A stretch of DNA of 64,000 nt from Tunturibacter gelidoferens (GCF_040358255.1 NZ_CP132938.1:1550001-1614000), one strand, 5' to 3'; numbered from the stretch's first letter, positions 8,409 through 18,171 are shown. The notes: a model not told the origin generated them from the letters alone. Translations and numbers: made by a program.

Positions 8409-9877
8409 ACGTAAAAGTACTGAATATGGAGAACCTGACAATCGATGCCGCGCATAAGGCGTTAGCTTCAGGTGAAACGACTGCAACTGCGCTTGCGGCG
8501 CTGCACTATGATCGCATCGCCTCTGAGGATAGGGAGATCAATAGCTTTCTGGCGCTAAGTCGGGAGCGGGCGATGGCCCAAGCGCAGAAGATCGACGAGA
8601 TGCTCGCCAAGGGGGCCCCGTTACCTTCACTGGCGGGTGTTCCAGTGGGGATAAAAGATGTTCTGGCAATGAAGGGAGCTCCGGCGACTGCTGGTTCACT
8701 CATTTTGAAAGGGTACCGACCTCCGTATGACGCTACTGCAGTAGCGAAGCTGGAAGCAGCTGGGGCGGTGCTGCTGGGCAAGTTGAATTGCGACGAGTTT
8801 GCAATGGGTTCGTCGAACGAAAACTCTGCGTACGGACCGGTGTTGAATCCAAAGGCGTTAGATAGGGTTCCGGGCGGCTCGAGCGGCGGCTCGGCGGCTG
8901 CGGTGGCGGCGAATTTTGCAGTAGCGACCCTTGGAACTGATACTGGCGGGTCGATTCGGCAGCCAGCGGCCTTTTGCGGCGTGGTCGGTGTCTTGCCGAC
9001 GTACGGGAGGGTTAGTCGCTACGGGTTGATTGCATTCGCGTCCTCGCTGGACCGTGTTGGGCCGCTTACAAAAACAGTAAGAGACGCTGCAACTATCTTG
9101 CAAGTTATTGCAGGAAAAGATGTTATGGATGCAACCTCATCGACCAAACCGGTGGCTGACTATGTCGGCGGACTGGCGCAACCTGTTGACGGGTTACGGG
9201 TCGGCGTGCCGACGGAGTACTTCGGAGATGGCTTGGACCCGGAGATTCGTAGCGCAATTGATGGTGTACTTGCTGGTTTGAAGCTGGTGGGATGCGTGGT
9301 AAAGCCGGTCAGTTTACCCCACACCAAATATGCGATTCCGACCTACTACGTCATCGCTACGGCGGAGGCATCGTCGAATCTCTCGAGGTTCGATGGAGTC
9401 AGATTCGGGCTGAGGGCGGAAGAGGCGAACACGTTGTCGGCGATGTTTCGGAAGACTCGAGATGCGGGCTTCGGCGCCGAAGTTAAGCGGCGGATTCTGC
9501 TGGGTACCTATGCACTGAGCGCGGGTTACTATGACGCCTATTACCGCAAGGCGCAGCAGGTTCGAACTCTTCTCACACGAGACTTTCTGACGGCGTTTGC
9601 CGATGTCGATGTGCTCGTGGCTCCGGTAACTCCAACCCCGGCGTTTAAGCTGGGCGAAAAGACGGACGACCCTGTCCAGATGTATCTGGAAGACATTTAC
9701 TCAGTTGCGGCGAGTCTGGCGGGCATTTGCGGCGTGTCCGTGCCCTGTGGGCAGACGAAGGCAGGATTGCCGATCGGAGTCCAGATTATGAGCAAGCACT
9801 TCGATGAATCGACCATGCTTCGAGTAGCGCAGGCCGTAGAGACGCAGCAATATGCGCAACGGGAATCTGCCATCTGA
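8405..9877 (+). CDS. gatA: Asp/Glu-tRNA amidotransferase subunit A
   Basis: Amidase subunit of GatCAB; it releases ammonia from glutamine. The amidase-signature Ser-cisSer-Lys triad is visible: the Lys in GVPVGIKDVLA and the serines in the PGGSSGGSAAAVAA region with GTDTGGSIRQPA. The protein is full length at 490 residues. The GTG at 8405 overlaps the gatC stop; ATG 8426 (MENLTIDAAHKAL) is also possible but lacks a ribosome site. gatB is not in the window. Confidence 0.96.
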   Translation: MNVKVLNMENLTIDAAHKALASGETTATALAALHYDRIASEDREINSFLALSRERAMAQAQKIDEMLAKGAPLPSLAGVPVGIKDVLAMKGAPATAGSLILKGYRPPYDATAVAKLEAAGAVLLGKLNCDEFAMGSSNENSAYGPVLNPKALDRVPGGSSGGSAAAVAANFAVATLGTDTGGSIRQPAAFCGVVGVLPTYGRVSRYGLIAFASSLDRVGPLTKTVRDAATILQVIAGKDVMDATSSTKPVADYVGGLAQPVDGLRVGVPTEYFGDGLDPEIRSAIDGVLAGLKLVGCVVKPVSLPHTKYAIPTYYVIATAEASSNLSRFDGVRFGLRAEEANTLSAMFRKTRDAGFGAEVKRRILLGTYALSAGYYDAYYRKAQQVRTLLTRDFLTAFADVDVLVAPVTPTPAFKLGEKTDDPVQMYLEDIYSVAASLAGICGVSVPCGQTKAGLPIGVQIMSKHFDESTMLRVAQAVETQQYAQRESAI

Positions 9878-10079
9878 GGCCGTGTCTTTTGTCCTGGCGA
9901 GGGCGCACTCCATCATTGGATGGGGATCGAGTCGGATGGATTGGTAGGCTGGGCATCGAGATCCTGATTTGAATGCCAGGTGATCGTCAATGCGCAATAG
10001 CTCATTTCAGCGGGTTTACTGACTGCTGATTGTATGATGATCGATATCAGGCAAAAGAAGGTTGCGAGGATTAGAGCAG

Positions 10080-12902
10080 ATGCAGTTTGGTAGTTCCCCT
10101 AGATTATGCAGGTTTGGATATGTGCTTCTGATCACCGTGTTCGGGACGCTTACGTCACCGGCTCAGTTCGACCAATTTGGTCAGGCTCTAACTGGACAGA
10201 CGGGCCAACAGCAATCTTGTGACCCGAATGATCCAACGTGCCAGTCTTCAGCAGATCAGAGCAACCTTCAGGTACGCAATCCCTCAGTCAATCAGCAGCA
10301 GACTCTAACTCCACAGATCATCGTGCCTGGACAACAAGACAATACTCAGACCAATACGCAAAACAGCACTCGGACCCAGCAGCAAAGCCAAAATCTTGAT
10401 ACTCGACTTCCCCTGGATTCGCCAACTGAGTTTCAGCTTCTGGTTGCCAATTCGATTGGCAAGATGCTGCCGATCTACGGAGTGAACCTGTTTCGCAACC
10501 TGCCGTCCACCTTTGCTCCCCTGAATATGGTTCCGGTAACACCAGATTATGTGGTTGGGCCAGGAGACGAGTTGCTGATCCAGATGTGGGGGCAGGTCAC
10601 GCTGAACGGCCGCTTTCTGGTAGACCGATCGGGAAGTATCTTCGTGCCGCAGGTGGGCTCGGTTCACGTGGCTGGGGTGAAGTTTGAGCAGATGCACGAC
10701 TTTCTAAAGAGCCAAGTTGCGAGGGTCTTCAGGAACTTCGATCTCAATGTGAATTTGGGTCAGCTTCGGTCGATCCAGGTATTTGTCGTTGGGCAGGCGC
10801 GCAGGCCTGGCAGTTACACGATCAGCTCGCTGAGCACATTGACGAACGCACTTTTCGCCACTGGCGGCCCGACCCCGCAGGGTAGCCTGCGGCATATTCA
10901 GTTGAAACGTGGGGGCAAAGTCGTAGTTGAGTTCGATTTGTACGATCTATTGCAGCGCGGCGATAAATCGAAGGACGAGCAGCTGTTACCCGGCGATGTG
11001 ATTTACATTCCGCCCGTTGGTCCGCAGATCGCTGTCGCGGGCAGCGTCCGCGCGCCGGCGATCTACGAGCTTAGATCCCCGGACAGTACGACCATTGGTG
11101 ATGTTCTAGAGTTGGCCGCAGGTCTAACGAACGTTGCTTCAGAGCAGAGGGTTCGGTTAGAGAGAGTGGACGAACGCCGTAGGCGCAGCATGATTGAGAT
11201 AGCTCTTGACGCGCAGGGAAGGGCGACCGTGATGCAGGACGGCGACCTGTTGGAGCTGAACGCAGTAGTTAGCCAATACAAGGATGCAGTGACGCTTCGC
11301 GGAAATGTGGCCAATCCTGGACGCTACACCTGGAAGCCGGGAATGCGCGTCCGCGATCTACTGCCGGACAAGGATGCGCTGATCACCCGCGACTACTGGT
11401 TGAAGCGAAGCCAACTTGGTCAGCCCACTTTGACCTATATTCCCACATGCCTTCCCTTGACCCCCTACGGTGTTCCAAATCTGCGTTACGGAATTCCGGT
11501 TGGAGAAGAAGGATCGAACCCGAACTGGAGATACTCCTCTACCCGGAATCCCAATTTGATTGGGCTGGCTTTCGGAGGCGAAGAGGGAAGTAGCTACCGA
11601 ACGGCCGATGGAGAAACGGATAGCGAAACAGATGCTTCGACCGATGGCGCACTCGATTGCATGAAAATTCCAGCATCGCAGACCGCGTTGAGTGGAATCA
11701 ACGATCGGTATACCCCGTCTACAGCAACCAATGCTGCCAATGCAGCCAATGGAACGAATTCCACAAACAATCAAAACAACTCCAACGGTGGCAACTCCAA
11801 CACGTCTGGGCTTCTGCAAAATGGTTCCCAATCGAACTCAGCACCTTCGAATCGCACGAGTGCAGCCAGCGCCAGTTTGGGTTCAACCGTCGCAAATGCA
11901 TCTTCTGGAGAATTTCGGCCGCGGAACAATGTTAAGCTGAGTGAGCCCGATATCGACTGGAGCTATGCTGTTATCGAGCGTCAGAGCAAGGTGAACCTGA
12001 CAACATCTCTTCTTCCCTTCAACCTTGGTAAGGCCATCCTGGAAGAAGATAATACTCAGAATCTTGAGCTGCTTCCCGGCGACGTAGTTGCGATCTTCTC
12101 AAAGGCGGATATTCGTGTGCCCCAGGAGCAGCAGACGCGATTCGTACGCCTGGAGGGAGAGTTTGCCTCCTCTGGTGTCTATAGCGTTCTGCCAGGTGAG
12201 ACCTTGCGGCATCTGGTAGAACGTGCCGGCGGATTTACTTCAGAAGCATATCTCTATGGCTCAGAATTCACACGGGAATCTACACGTCGCGTTCAGCAGC
12301 AGCGCCTGAATCAATACGTCGATGAGATAGCTCTACAGGTAAGCACAAACGCAACTAACAACGCGGGTCGAGCTATAAGCGCTTCTGACACTGCAGCCGC
12401 AGCTGCGGCTCAGGCGCAGAACCAATCGATTATAAGCAGTTTGCGACAAGCAAGGGCTACTGGTCGCATTGTGCTCGATTTGAAACCTGATAGTCACGAT
12501 CTCGCTCAGATACCCGACCTCCCGCTTGAGGATGGAGATCGTTTTATTGTGCCGCGTGTTCCTTCTACCGTTAGCGTGGATGGGGCCGTGTATAACCAGA
12601 ATTCATTTGCGTTCGAATCGCAGCGGAGGCTTGGCGGTTATATAAGACTAGCCGGCGGGACAAATAGAGATGCAGATAAGAGCCGGGCTTATGTTATCCG
12701 AGCAAGCGGATCTGTAATCAGCAAACAATATAGCTCTTCCCTACGAGGAAACAACTTTGACTCGCTCCGTTTGTTCCCAGGCGACACGGTTGTCGTTCCT
12801 CTGAATCTGACGAAAGGCAATACCATACGATTGATCGTAGATATTGCACAGATCGTCGGTCAGTTTGGATTAGCGATAGCTGCGGCTAATGTCGTGTTCT
12901 AA
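10080..12902 (+). CDS. SLBB-domain polysaccharide export protein (Wza-like), large
   Basis: A 940-residue secreted or outer-envelope protein. A signal peptide (YVLLITVFGTLTSPAQ) starts it, then a Gln/Asn/Thr-rich stretch to about residue 125. The Poly_export domain follows (DYVVGPGDELLIQMWG) and then several SLBB repeats (for example GQARRPGSYTISS, GNVANPGRYTWKPG, GEFASSGVYSVLPG and the last VDGAVYNQ). A Ser/Asn/Thr low-complexity linker lies near residues 540-620. The extreme C-terminus is one hydrophobic helix (IAQIVGQFGLAIAAANVVF). At more than twice the length of Wza it belongs to the long SLBB type. ATG 10080 is chosen over TTG 10062 because GAGGA lies about nine bases upstream. It probably exports the rhamnose-containing polymer. 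Confidence 0.9.
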   Translation: MQFGSSPRLCRFGYVLLITVFGTLTSPAQFDQFGQALTGQTGQQQSCDPNDPTCQSSADQSNLQVRNPSVNQQQTLTPQIIVPGQQDNTQTNTQNSTRTQQQSQNLDTRLPLDSPTEFQLLVANSIGKMLPIYGVNLFRNLPSTFAPLNMVPVTPDYVVGPGDELLIQMWGQVTLNGRFLVDRSGSIFVPQVGSVHVAGVKFEQMHDFLKSQVARVFRNFDLNVNLGQLRSIQVFVVGQARRPGSYTISSLSTLTNALFATGGPTPQGSLRHIQLKRGGKVVVEFDLYDLLQRGDKSKDEQLLPGDVIYIPPVGPQIAVAGSVRAPAIYELRSPDSTTIGDVLELAAGLTNVASEQRVRLERVDERRRRSMIEIALDAQGRATVMQDGDLLELNAVVSQYKDAVTLRGNVANPGRYTWKPGMRVRDLLPDKDALITRDYWLKRSQLGQPTLTYIPTCLPLTPYGVPNLRYGIPVGEEGSNPNWRYSSTRNPNLIGLAFGGEEGSSYRTADGETDSETDASTDGALDCMKIPASQTALSGINDRYTPSTATNAANAANGTNSTNNQNNSNGGNSNTSGLLQNGSQSNSAPSNRTSAASASLGSTVANASSGEFRPRNNVKLSEPDIDWSYAVIERQSKVNLTTSLLPFNLGKAILEEDNTQNLELLPGDVVAIFSKADIRVPQEQQTRFVRLEGEFASSGVYSVLPGETLRHLVERAGGFTSEAYLYGSEFTRESTRRVQQQRLNQYVDEIALQVSTNATNNAGRAISASDTAAAAAAQAQNQSIISSLRQARATGRIVLDLKPDSHDLAQIPDLPLEDGDRFIVPRVPSTVSVDGAVYNQNSFAFESQRRLGGYIRLAGGTNRDADKSRAYVIRASGSVISKQYSSSLRGNNFDSLRLFPGDTVVVPLNLTKGNTIRLIVDIAQIVGQFGLAIAAANVVF

Positions 12903-13062
12903 GAAAAAAACACTTTTTGTCACAAGGGAGGAATGGTCGGTTCCGTCACCACGATTCTGAAGCGACAGTGTAACGAACGAGTGACGGGGACGCTGCCGAC
13001 TCGAACACGACGAGTTAGCACTCTCCATAAGCGGGCGTTCTAACGGTGGTAATCTCTAACAG

Positions 13063-13968
13063 GTGAATTTTTTCGTAGTTGTACCGACTTTAAATGCCGC
13101 CGAGGGATGGTCGCGGCTTACGTCGCTGCTTTTGGGATCCATCGCAGCGGACCGGGTGCTGATTCTCGACTCGTCTTCTACTGATGAAACAACGAGTTTG
13201 GCGGCGGTTGCGGGCTTTCGGGTGCATGCGATTGCAAGATCTGAGTTCAATCATGGCGGAACAAGGCAGCTGGCGGCTGAACTATTGCCTGACGCAGAGA
13301 TCCTCATTTTCCTGACGCAGGATATTGAACTGGCGCAACCCGACGCCATTCATTGTTTACTCGAGGCGTTCTCCGAACCAAGCGTTGCGGCGGCGTATGG
13401 GCGTCAGTTACCACGTCGCGGTGCAACCCCGGTTGAAGCTCATGCGCGTTTCTACAACTATCCTGCACAGTCTGGCGTGCGTACGTTGTCCAGCCGGGAG
13501 CAGCTTGGTTTCAAGGCCATCTTTATCTCAAACTCGTTTGCCGCTTACCGGCGCGAAGCGTTAATGGCCGTAGGCGGATTCCCACACGACGTCGTCTTTG
13601 GGGAAGATACAATCACTGCCGCCAGACTATTGCTCGCAGGATGGAAGATCGCCTACGTGGCCGAGGCGAAGGTGTATCACTCCCACAGCTACACCTGGAA
13701 GCAGGAGTTCCGACGATACTTTGATATTGGCGTGCTGCACCATCGTGAGAGTTGGATGCTCAATGAATTTGGTGGCGCTGGAGGGGAGGGTAGCCGCTTT
13801 GTTCGGTCGGAATTGCGGTATCTCTGGCCCCGGTATTGGTGGCTTATTCCTTCTGCTTTGATCCATACCGCGGCTAAACTGTTAGGTTACCGATTCGGCA
13901 GAGGTGAGAATCTGTTCAGCATTAGTATGAAGCGCCGATTGAGTATGAATCGTCTTTTCTGGAACTAG
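13063..13968 (+). CDS. family 2 glycosyltransferase, rhamnosyltransferase-like
   Basis: A 301-residue inverting GT-A enzyme. It begins with VVVPTLNAAEGW and LILDSSSTDETT, has an acidic LTQDIEL where the metal-binding DxD would be, and the acceptor segment GFPHDVVFGEDTITA. The pattern, including SNSFAAYRREAL, resembles cytoplasmic rhamnosyltransferases, which fits the dTDP-rhamnose genes upstream. The GTG start at 13063 follows the SLBB gene by 160 bp and has only a weak ribosome site (GGTGG far upstream). The start is therefore less certain than the rest. Confidence 0.88.
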   Translation: MNFFVVVPTLNAAEGWSRLTSLLLGSIAADRVLILDSSSTDETTSLAAVAGFRVHAIARSEFNHGGTRQLAAELLPDAEILIFLTQDIELAQPDAIHCLLEAFSEPSVAAAYGRQLPRRGATPVEAHARFYNYPAQSGVRTLSSREQLGFKAIFISNSFAAYRREALMAVGGFPHDVVFGEDTITAARLLLAGWKIAYVAEAKVYHSHSYTWKQEFRRYFDIGVLHHRESWMLNEFGGAGGEGSRFVRSELRYLWPRYWWLIPSALIHTAAKLLGYRFGRGENLFSISMKRRLSMNRLFWN

Positions 13969-14043
13969 TTACACTGTGTAACGAGATCACCCTATCTCCC
14001 GATTGCCTTTGGGAGCGGTCTGCGTGCAAAGCGGAATCAACCC

Positions 14044-16683
14044 TTAGCGGTGCAAATGTAACTCCGGTGTCCAGGCAATCTGGAACCATCCGCTGGTGTT
14101 GTGTTGTGAACCGCTCATGTAGGAGGGAATGAGAAACCGTTCGTATTGGGTGAATATCTGCGCCTGCCAGTGACGGTTGATGGCATAGGATCCGTTCACG
14201 AATCCATCGGTGATCCTGCCTCCATTAGGAAGGAACAAGTTTCCGCCCCAGCTTTGGCGATAGCCGGCTTCAACTCGTGTGCGGGCAGAGAACCAGTAAC
14301 CTGAGCGGGCTTCGATCGCGCGGGCATCGCGGCCGACTGCGTTCCCAAGTAAAAAACCTTTGTTGGTATTTCCATCAAGGTACTGATTGTTGATAAAGAA
14401 GTGAGTTCCACCGTAGTCATGTGCAAGCCCCTCCGAACTGACGGCTTCGACGCGCAAATCCATGTGCGGCAAAAAGGGTAGCCTTGCGAAATAGATGCCC
14501 GGATTCCAAACTGCCCGGCGAGGTGCGGCGATGGGGCTTGGGTCATCATCGGAGTACGCGTCTGCGTAGAGCGTAACCAGCCGTCTCAAAAAAGGCAGCC
14601 GATAGGTAAAGTCGAAGTTACTCTTTCGATCGCCTGGATCCTCCCGATCTCCATAGCCGCCGCTTCCCCCGTTTCCTGTAGTGATATTCCCGGTCGAGTT
14701 GAAACTAAAGATGTTGGCTTTGAAGCTGTGGGGCGTAATCGGATGTCCTACACCCCAAAAGATGGACCAGCGGGTAAAACTGATCTCCAGGTTATCCCCG
14801 AAGTTGAAATCCACCTTTTGCCCGTTGTACCAAGGGCGTGCCGGGTAGCTATGTCCTGAGAGCTTTCCGAGTACGACATCGAAGCGGTAGGTGCCGAGGG
14901 AAGGCACGAGTGGAAAAGGGTGCGGCCGTGTCGAGACCAAGCGCAGGCTATAGGTCGGTTCGGCATTACTGGAGAAGGCGAGCGGGCCCATGGTAGTGGG
15001 TCCCCAGTAGAGCTCCTGTTTGCCGAAAGAGAGCTCGTTGCCCGCGAATGCGACGCCACCGTAGAGTTCAATGGGACGCTGGCGGTTGTATGCAGCGCGC
15101 TCGGCGATTGGCTGTATAACCGGGTCGGAGTCTGGCGATATCCGATCCAGTACATTGATCAGTTGGTTGATGGCAGGCGATTCGGCCGGGTTGCCGGGGC
15201 TGTGCTGGAGCTCCTGACGATCGTAGAAGAAAAGTCGTCCGTGATGAGCGCGCACCGAATACCCGAGGATCGCGCTACTGCCTCTGCCAAGCGGGCGGCC
15301 GAAGTCGTTCCACCATGTCTGGCCGAAGTGAAAGCTGTCGGCCAATGCGGGGCCTGCGATTGTGCCATACCGCCCGTAGACGGATTCGAGGCTTAACGAC
15401 TCGTAGTAGTTAGGTTCGGTTTCAAATTCAGCATGGAGATCCGCTACAAGGCGACGAGCCTCCGAAACTAGCCCGGGGCTGTTGTATTGATCCATATCGA
15501 CCTGATCCTCCGCCAGTTTAAGCTGACGGAGGCACTCCTGCCGGGTCCACGGGCGGATCGAAGAGCTCTGGCCCGGAATGAAACCCATCGCAGCCAGTCT
15601 TTCAAGTGCTGGATAGACCCAGCTGTCCATCGGGACATTCGTCGATCCGATCGTGTCGGGGTCGTCATCTTCCGTAAAGAGGCGGGGCGGGTGATGGGCG
15701 ACGGGTACTGGCTGAGTTGCTCCGCTAACCGGCTGAGCTGCTCCGTTTGTCTGTTGTGTTTTCTGCGTCCGCGGTTTCCCGAAGTCGTCCGGCAACGGTT
15801 TGGAGTTGAAGGGGTTTAGGCTAAAGTTGTGATGCGCGCGATAGACGTAATGACCGATCAGCCATCCGGTCGCGCTTCCGATCAGTACGTCCGATGGGAA
15901 GTGTTGTTCCGCAAGCACGCGGCTGACGCTTACCCCGGCGGCCAGTCCATAGACCGCTGTGCGAGTGATCCAGCCCGGATATTCATCGCCAACAACCGAA
16001 GCCAGGGCCCATGCAGCCGTAGCGTGATTCGAGGGGAAGCCCGCCGCTGAGGGGCTGGAACTGAAAAAGTCTCCCTTGGCGTTGTTTACGAGCGGGCGGT
16101 CACGCAGGAATACGAATTTTCCCACCTCGCTCACCGCCAGGCTGTCTGCCAGTGCTTCTCCGGCCAGCAAGCCGGTCTCGTGGGCCTGGGGCGCATCGTT
16201 GAATAAGCTCCATAGGTACATGCTCGCCGGCAATGCCCCGAGCGCAGCGACACCAGCGTTCGAAAAGGTATTGAACTTGCTGCGGTCGTTCGCGTTGATG
16301 TTGATCAACGATGTCATGGTGTGTTGGTCGCTGCCGATCAACACACCTGTCGTGGCGGCCAACGGTGCCAGCCAAATTGCGTCGCTTGGCCGTAGATGCA
16401 GCGGGCTGGTCCAGATCGCTTTCTGATCGGCCAGCAGGCGCCGCGGGGTACCAGCGAAAGTAATGTCTTCGCTGACGGCCTTCGCTCCTGTTGGCTTCGA
16501 CCCAGGGTTGCCGGCGACTTGTGGCTCAGGTGCATCCGGCAGAGAGCTGGAGGAGTCCGCTGGAACATTCGCAGCTGGTGGCTCTGAGGCCGCATCTTGG
16601 GCGAAGCACGATCGCCCGATCGATAGCAAAAGGAGTGCTGCGAGGCGGAAGTATCGACCAGGTTTTGGGTGAGCTACAAGCAT
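14044..16683 (-). CDS. PAP2 phosphatase - capsule assembly Wzi fusion protein
   Basis: An 879-residue envelope protein joining two families. A signal peptide (LAALLLLSIGRSCFAQ) is followed by a Pro/Ser/Ala linker and a PAP2 phosphatase. All three PAP2 motifs are visible: K-x6-RP at 189-197, PSNH at 217-220 and SRVLAEQHFPSD at 254-265. From about residue 350 the rest resembles the Wzi beta-barrel of capsule surface assembly. The open frame continues upstream to 16908, but I placed the start at ATG 16683 because the signal peptide begins there and the longer form would overlap yeiH. No strong ribosome site is seen. A role in lipid-carrier recycling or polymer attachment is inferred. Confidence 0.85.
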   Translation of the reverse strand: MLVAHPKPGRYFRLAALLLLSIGRSCFAQDAASEPPAANVPADSSSSLPDAPEPQVAGNPGSKPTGAKAVSEDITFAGTPRRLLADQKAIWTSPLHLRPSDAIWLAPLAATTGVLIGSDQHTMTSLININANDRSKFNTFSNAGVAALGALPASMYLWSLFNDAPQAHETGLLAGEALADSLAVSEVGKFVFLRDRPLVNNAKGDFFSSSPSAAGFPSNHATAAWALASVVGDEYPGWITRTAVYGLAAGVSVSRVLAEQHFPSDVLIGSATGWLIGHYVYRAHHNFSLNPFNSKPLPDDFGKPRTQKTQQTNGAAQPVSGATQPVPVAHHPPRLFTEDDDPDTIGSTNVPMDSWVYPALERLAAMGFIPGQSSSIRPWTRQECLRQLKLAEDQVDMDQYNSPGLVSEARRLVADLHAEFETEPNYYESLSLESVYGRYGTIAGPALADSFHFGQTWWNDFGRPLGRGSSAILGYSVRAHHGRLFFYDRQELQHSPGNPAESPAINQLINVLDRISPDSDPVIQPIAERAAYNRQRPIELYGGVAFAGNELSFGKQELYWGPTTMGPLAFSSNAEPTYSLRLVSTRPHPFPLVPSLGTYRFDVVLGKLSGHSYPARPWYNGQKVDFNFGDNLEISFTRWSIFWGVGHPITPHSFKANIFSFNSTGNITTGNGGSGGYGDREDPGDRKSNFDFTYRLPFLRRLVTLYADAYSDDDPSPIAAPRRAVWNPGIYFARLPFLPHMDLRVEAVSSEGLAHDYGGTHFFINNQYLDGNTNKGFLLGNAVGRDARAIEARSGYWFSARTRVEAGYRQSWGGNLFLPNGGRITDGFVNGSYAINRHWQAQIFTQYERFLIPSYMSGSQHNTSGWFQIAWTPELHLHR

Positions 16684-16852
16684 CGGTAACGGTTCGGGGC
16701 GGGCGTACTCGGATAATGCAACCCCTTGCTGGAGGCTACCATAGCCGGACGCCGACTGACCGTACGTTGACCAAAGCGTGACAACTTTCTCATTGGGACT
16801 TCCGCTTCCCTCAAAGTCAAAGGCGAAGCGGGAGCATCCACAAGATGGTGGT

Positions 16853-18013
16853 TTAGAGATGGAAAAAGTGGTTGGCTCCCAGTACCAGCAGCAGGGTGAT
16901 GGCAGCAATAGCGACCTCGCCGACGGCTCCCACGATGAATGGCCGGGCTCCCTGTTTGAAAAGATCCTTCAGGTTCGTGCGCAGGCCTACGCCGGCAAAG
17001 GTGAGCAGGAAGGCCCAGCGGCTCAGGTTCCCTAATGCTGTGAGCTGAGGTTTCGAGAAGCCCAGCGCGGCTATATGGGGGTTGGTTGAGGAGCCTAGGG
17101 TCGCTAGCAGCGAGATAAAGAGGAAGCCGAGGACAAACTTAGGGAACTTCTTCCAGAGGAATGCAGCCTTATTCTCGAGTTGTTCCGTGGCGGCGCGACT
17201 GGCGAGGCCCTTGCGAGCCCATTGAATGGCATACGCCAGCACAACGAAGCCGATGAGAGCGTTGCGGCAGGTCTTGGCGAGTACGGCGAACTTGCCGGCG
17301 GCATCGGAGTAGAGGGCTCCGGCGGCGGTGGCTTCGGCGGTATTGTCGACCGCGAGACCCGCCCAAAGACCGTAGGCGCGGTCGCTCATATGCAGCACGT
17401 GACCGATGAGCGGGAAGGTGAACAGAGAGATCGCTCCAAGTGCCAGGATGGCAGCGATCGCAGTCGATGAGTCCTCTTCATCGGCGTCGATTGCGCCTTG
17501 AGTGGCAATGATGGCAGAGACGCCGCAGACGCTGGAGCCCACGGCCAGCAGTGTAGTGAGTTGAGGACCTAGTTTGAAGGTGCGGCCCAGCCACGTCATG
17601 AAGGTCAGCGAGAAAGCGAAAGCGACGAAGACCAGGGCCAGTGAGATGCCGCCTAGTTTGAGGATGTCGCCGAGGATAAAGCGCGCGCCGAGCAAGATAA
17701 TGCCCGCCTTTAGCCAGAACTCGTAGGTCGCGACTCCCGCGCGAAAGATCCGTGGTAGTCCGACGGTGTTGGCGATGAGGATCCCAAAGAGAATGGCCCA
17801 GAGCACATATTCGATGTTGGGCAGTACGTAGTGATGAGCCTTCCCGTAGGTGTTGATGAAGTGCTCGACGAACTTGCCTGCGTAGCCGACGCCGGCCAGA
17901 AGTGCGATGCCCGGAAGCAGGCCGAGGAGGGAGGAGCGCTCCGCCGGAACGCGGCCGGGAGCGTGTGGTGGGTACTCAGTGCGAAGATCGGGTAGATCGA
18001 TTGAGGCGGCCAT
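16853..18013 (-). CDS. YeiH-family putative sulfate exporter
   Basis: A 386-residue inner-membrane protein with about ten hydrophobic helices, matching the UPF0324/YeiH family. Typical segments are VLWAILFGILIANTVG, LGARFILGDILKLGG and the GSSVCGVSAIIAT loop. The frame opens at 18205, but the ATG at 18013 has a textbook GAAGGAG five bases upstream, so the first 64 codons are excluded. Family members are annotated as putative sulfate or anion exporters with little biochemical proof. A 37-residue membrane peptide lies 44 bp upstream on the same strand and is probably co-transcribed. Confidence 0.88.
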   Translation of the reverse strand: MAASIDLPDLRTEYPPHAPGRVPAERSSLLGLLPGIALLAGVGYAGKFVEHFINTYGKAHHYVLPNIEYVLWAILFGILIANTVGLPRIFRAGVATYEFWLKAGIILLGARFILGDILKLGGISLALVFVAFAFSLTFMTWLGRTFKLGPQLTTLLAVGSSVCGVSAIIATQGAIDADEEDSSTAIAAILALGAISLFTFPLIGHVLHMSDRAYGLWAGLAVDNTAEATAAGALYSDAAGKFAVLAKTCRNALIGFVVLAYAIQWARKGLASRAATEQLENKAAFLWKKFPKFVLGFLFISLLATLGSSTNPHIAALGFSKPQLTALGNLSRWAFLLTFAGVGLRTNLKDLFKQGARPFIVGAVGEVAIAAITLLLVLGANHFFHL

Positions 18014-18057
18014 AGACTCTCCTTCGTACAGATTCGTTGGTACGCAGACGTCGATGC

Positions 18058-18171
18058 TTACCAGGCGACGGTTTTGAGCAGGCCGGCGCGGACGATGGCG
18101 GCGAGAGCAAGAGACAACAAAATTGCCCAGGTGTCGGTAGATAAAGAGAGACGGGTACGAGGGATGGACAT
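18058..18171 (-). CDS. 37-residue single-span membrane peptide upstream of yeiH
   Basis: A short frame found by reading the minus strand. It starts MSIPRTRLSLSTDTW, continues with one hydrophobic helix (AILLSLALAAIVRAGLL) and ends KTVAW. The ATG at 18171 has AAGGAG eight bases upstream, as strong as the site of yeiH itself. The gap to yeiH is 44 bp with no terminator, so the two look like one transcript. The positive N-terminus suggests the N-terminus stays inside. It could be a small accessory subunit of the exporter or a regulatory leader peptide; nothing in the sequence decides between these. Confidence 0.62.
   Translation of the reverse strand: MSIPRTRLSLSTDTWAILLSLALAAIVRAGLLKTVAW

Noticed and set aside
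13969..13981. Palindrome TTACACTGTGTAA directly after the GT2 stop
   Set aside because: Arms of six bases, no T-tract and a position between convergent genes; too short to call a terminator or operator.
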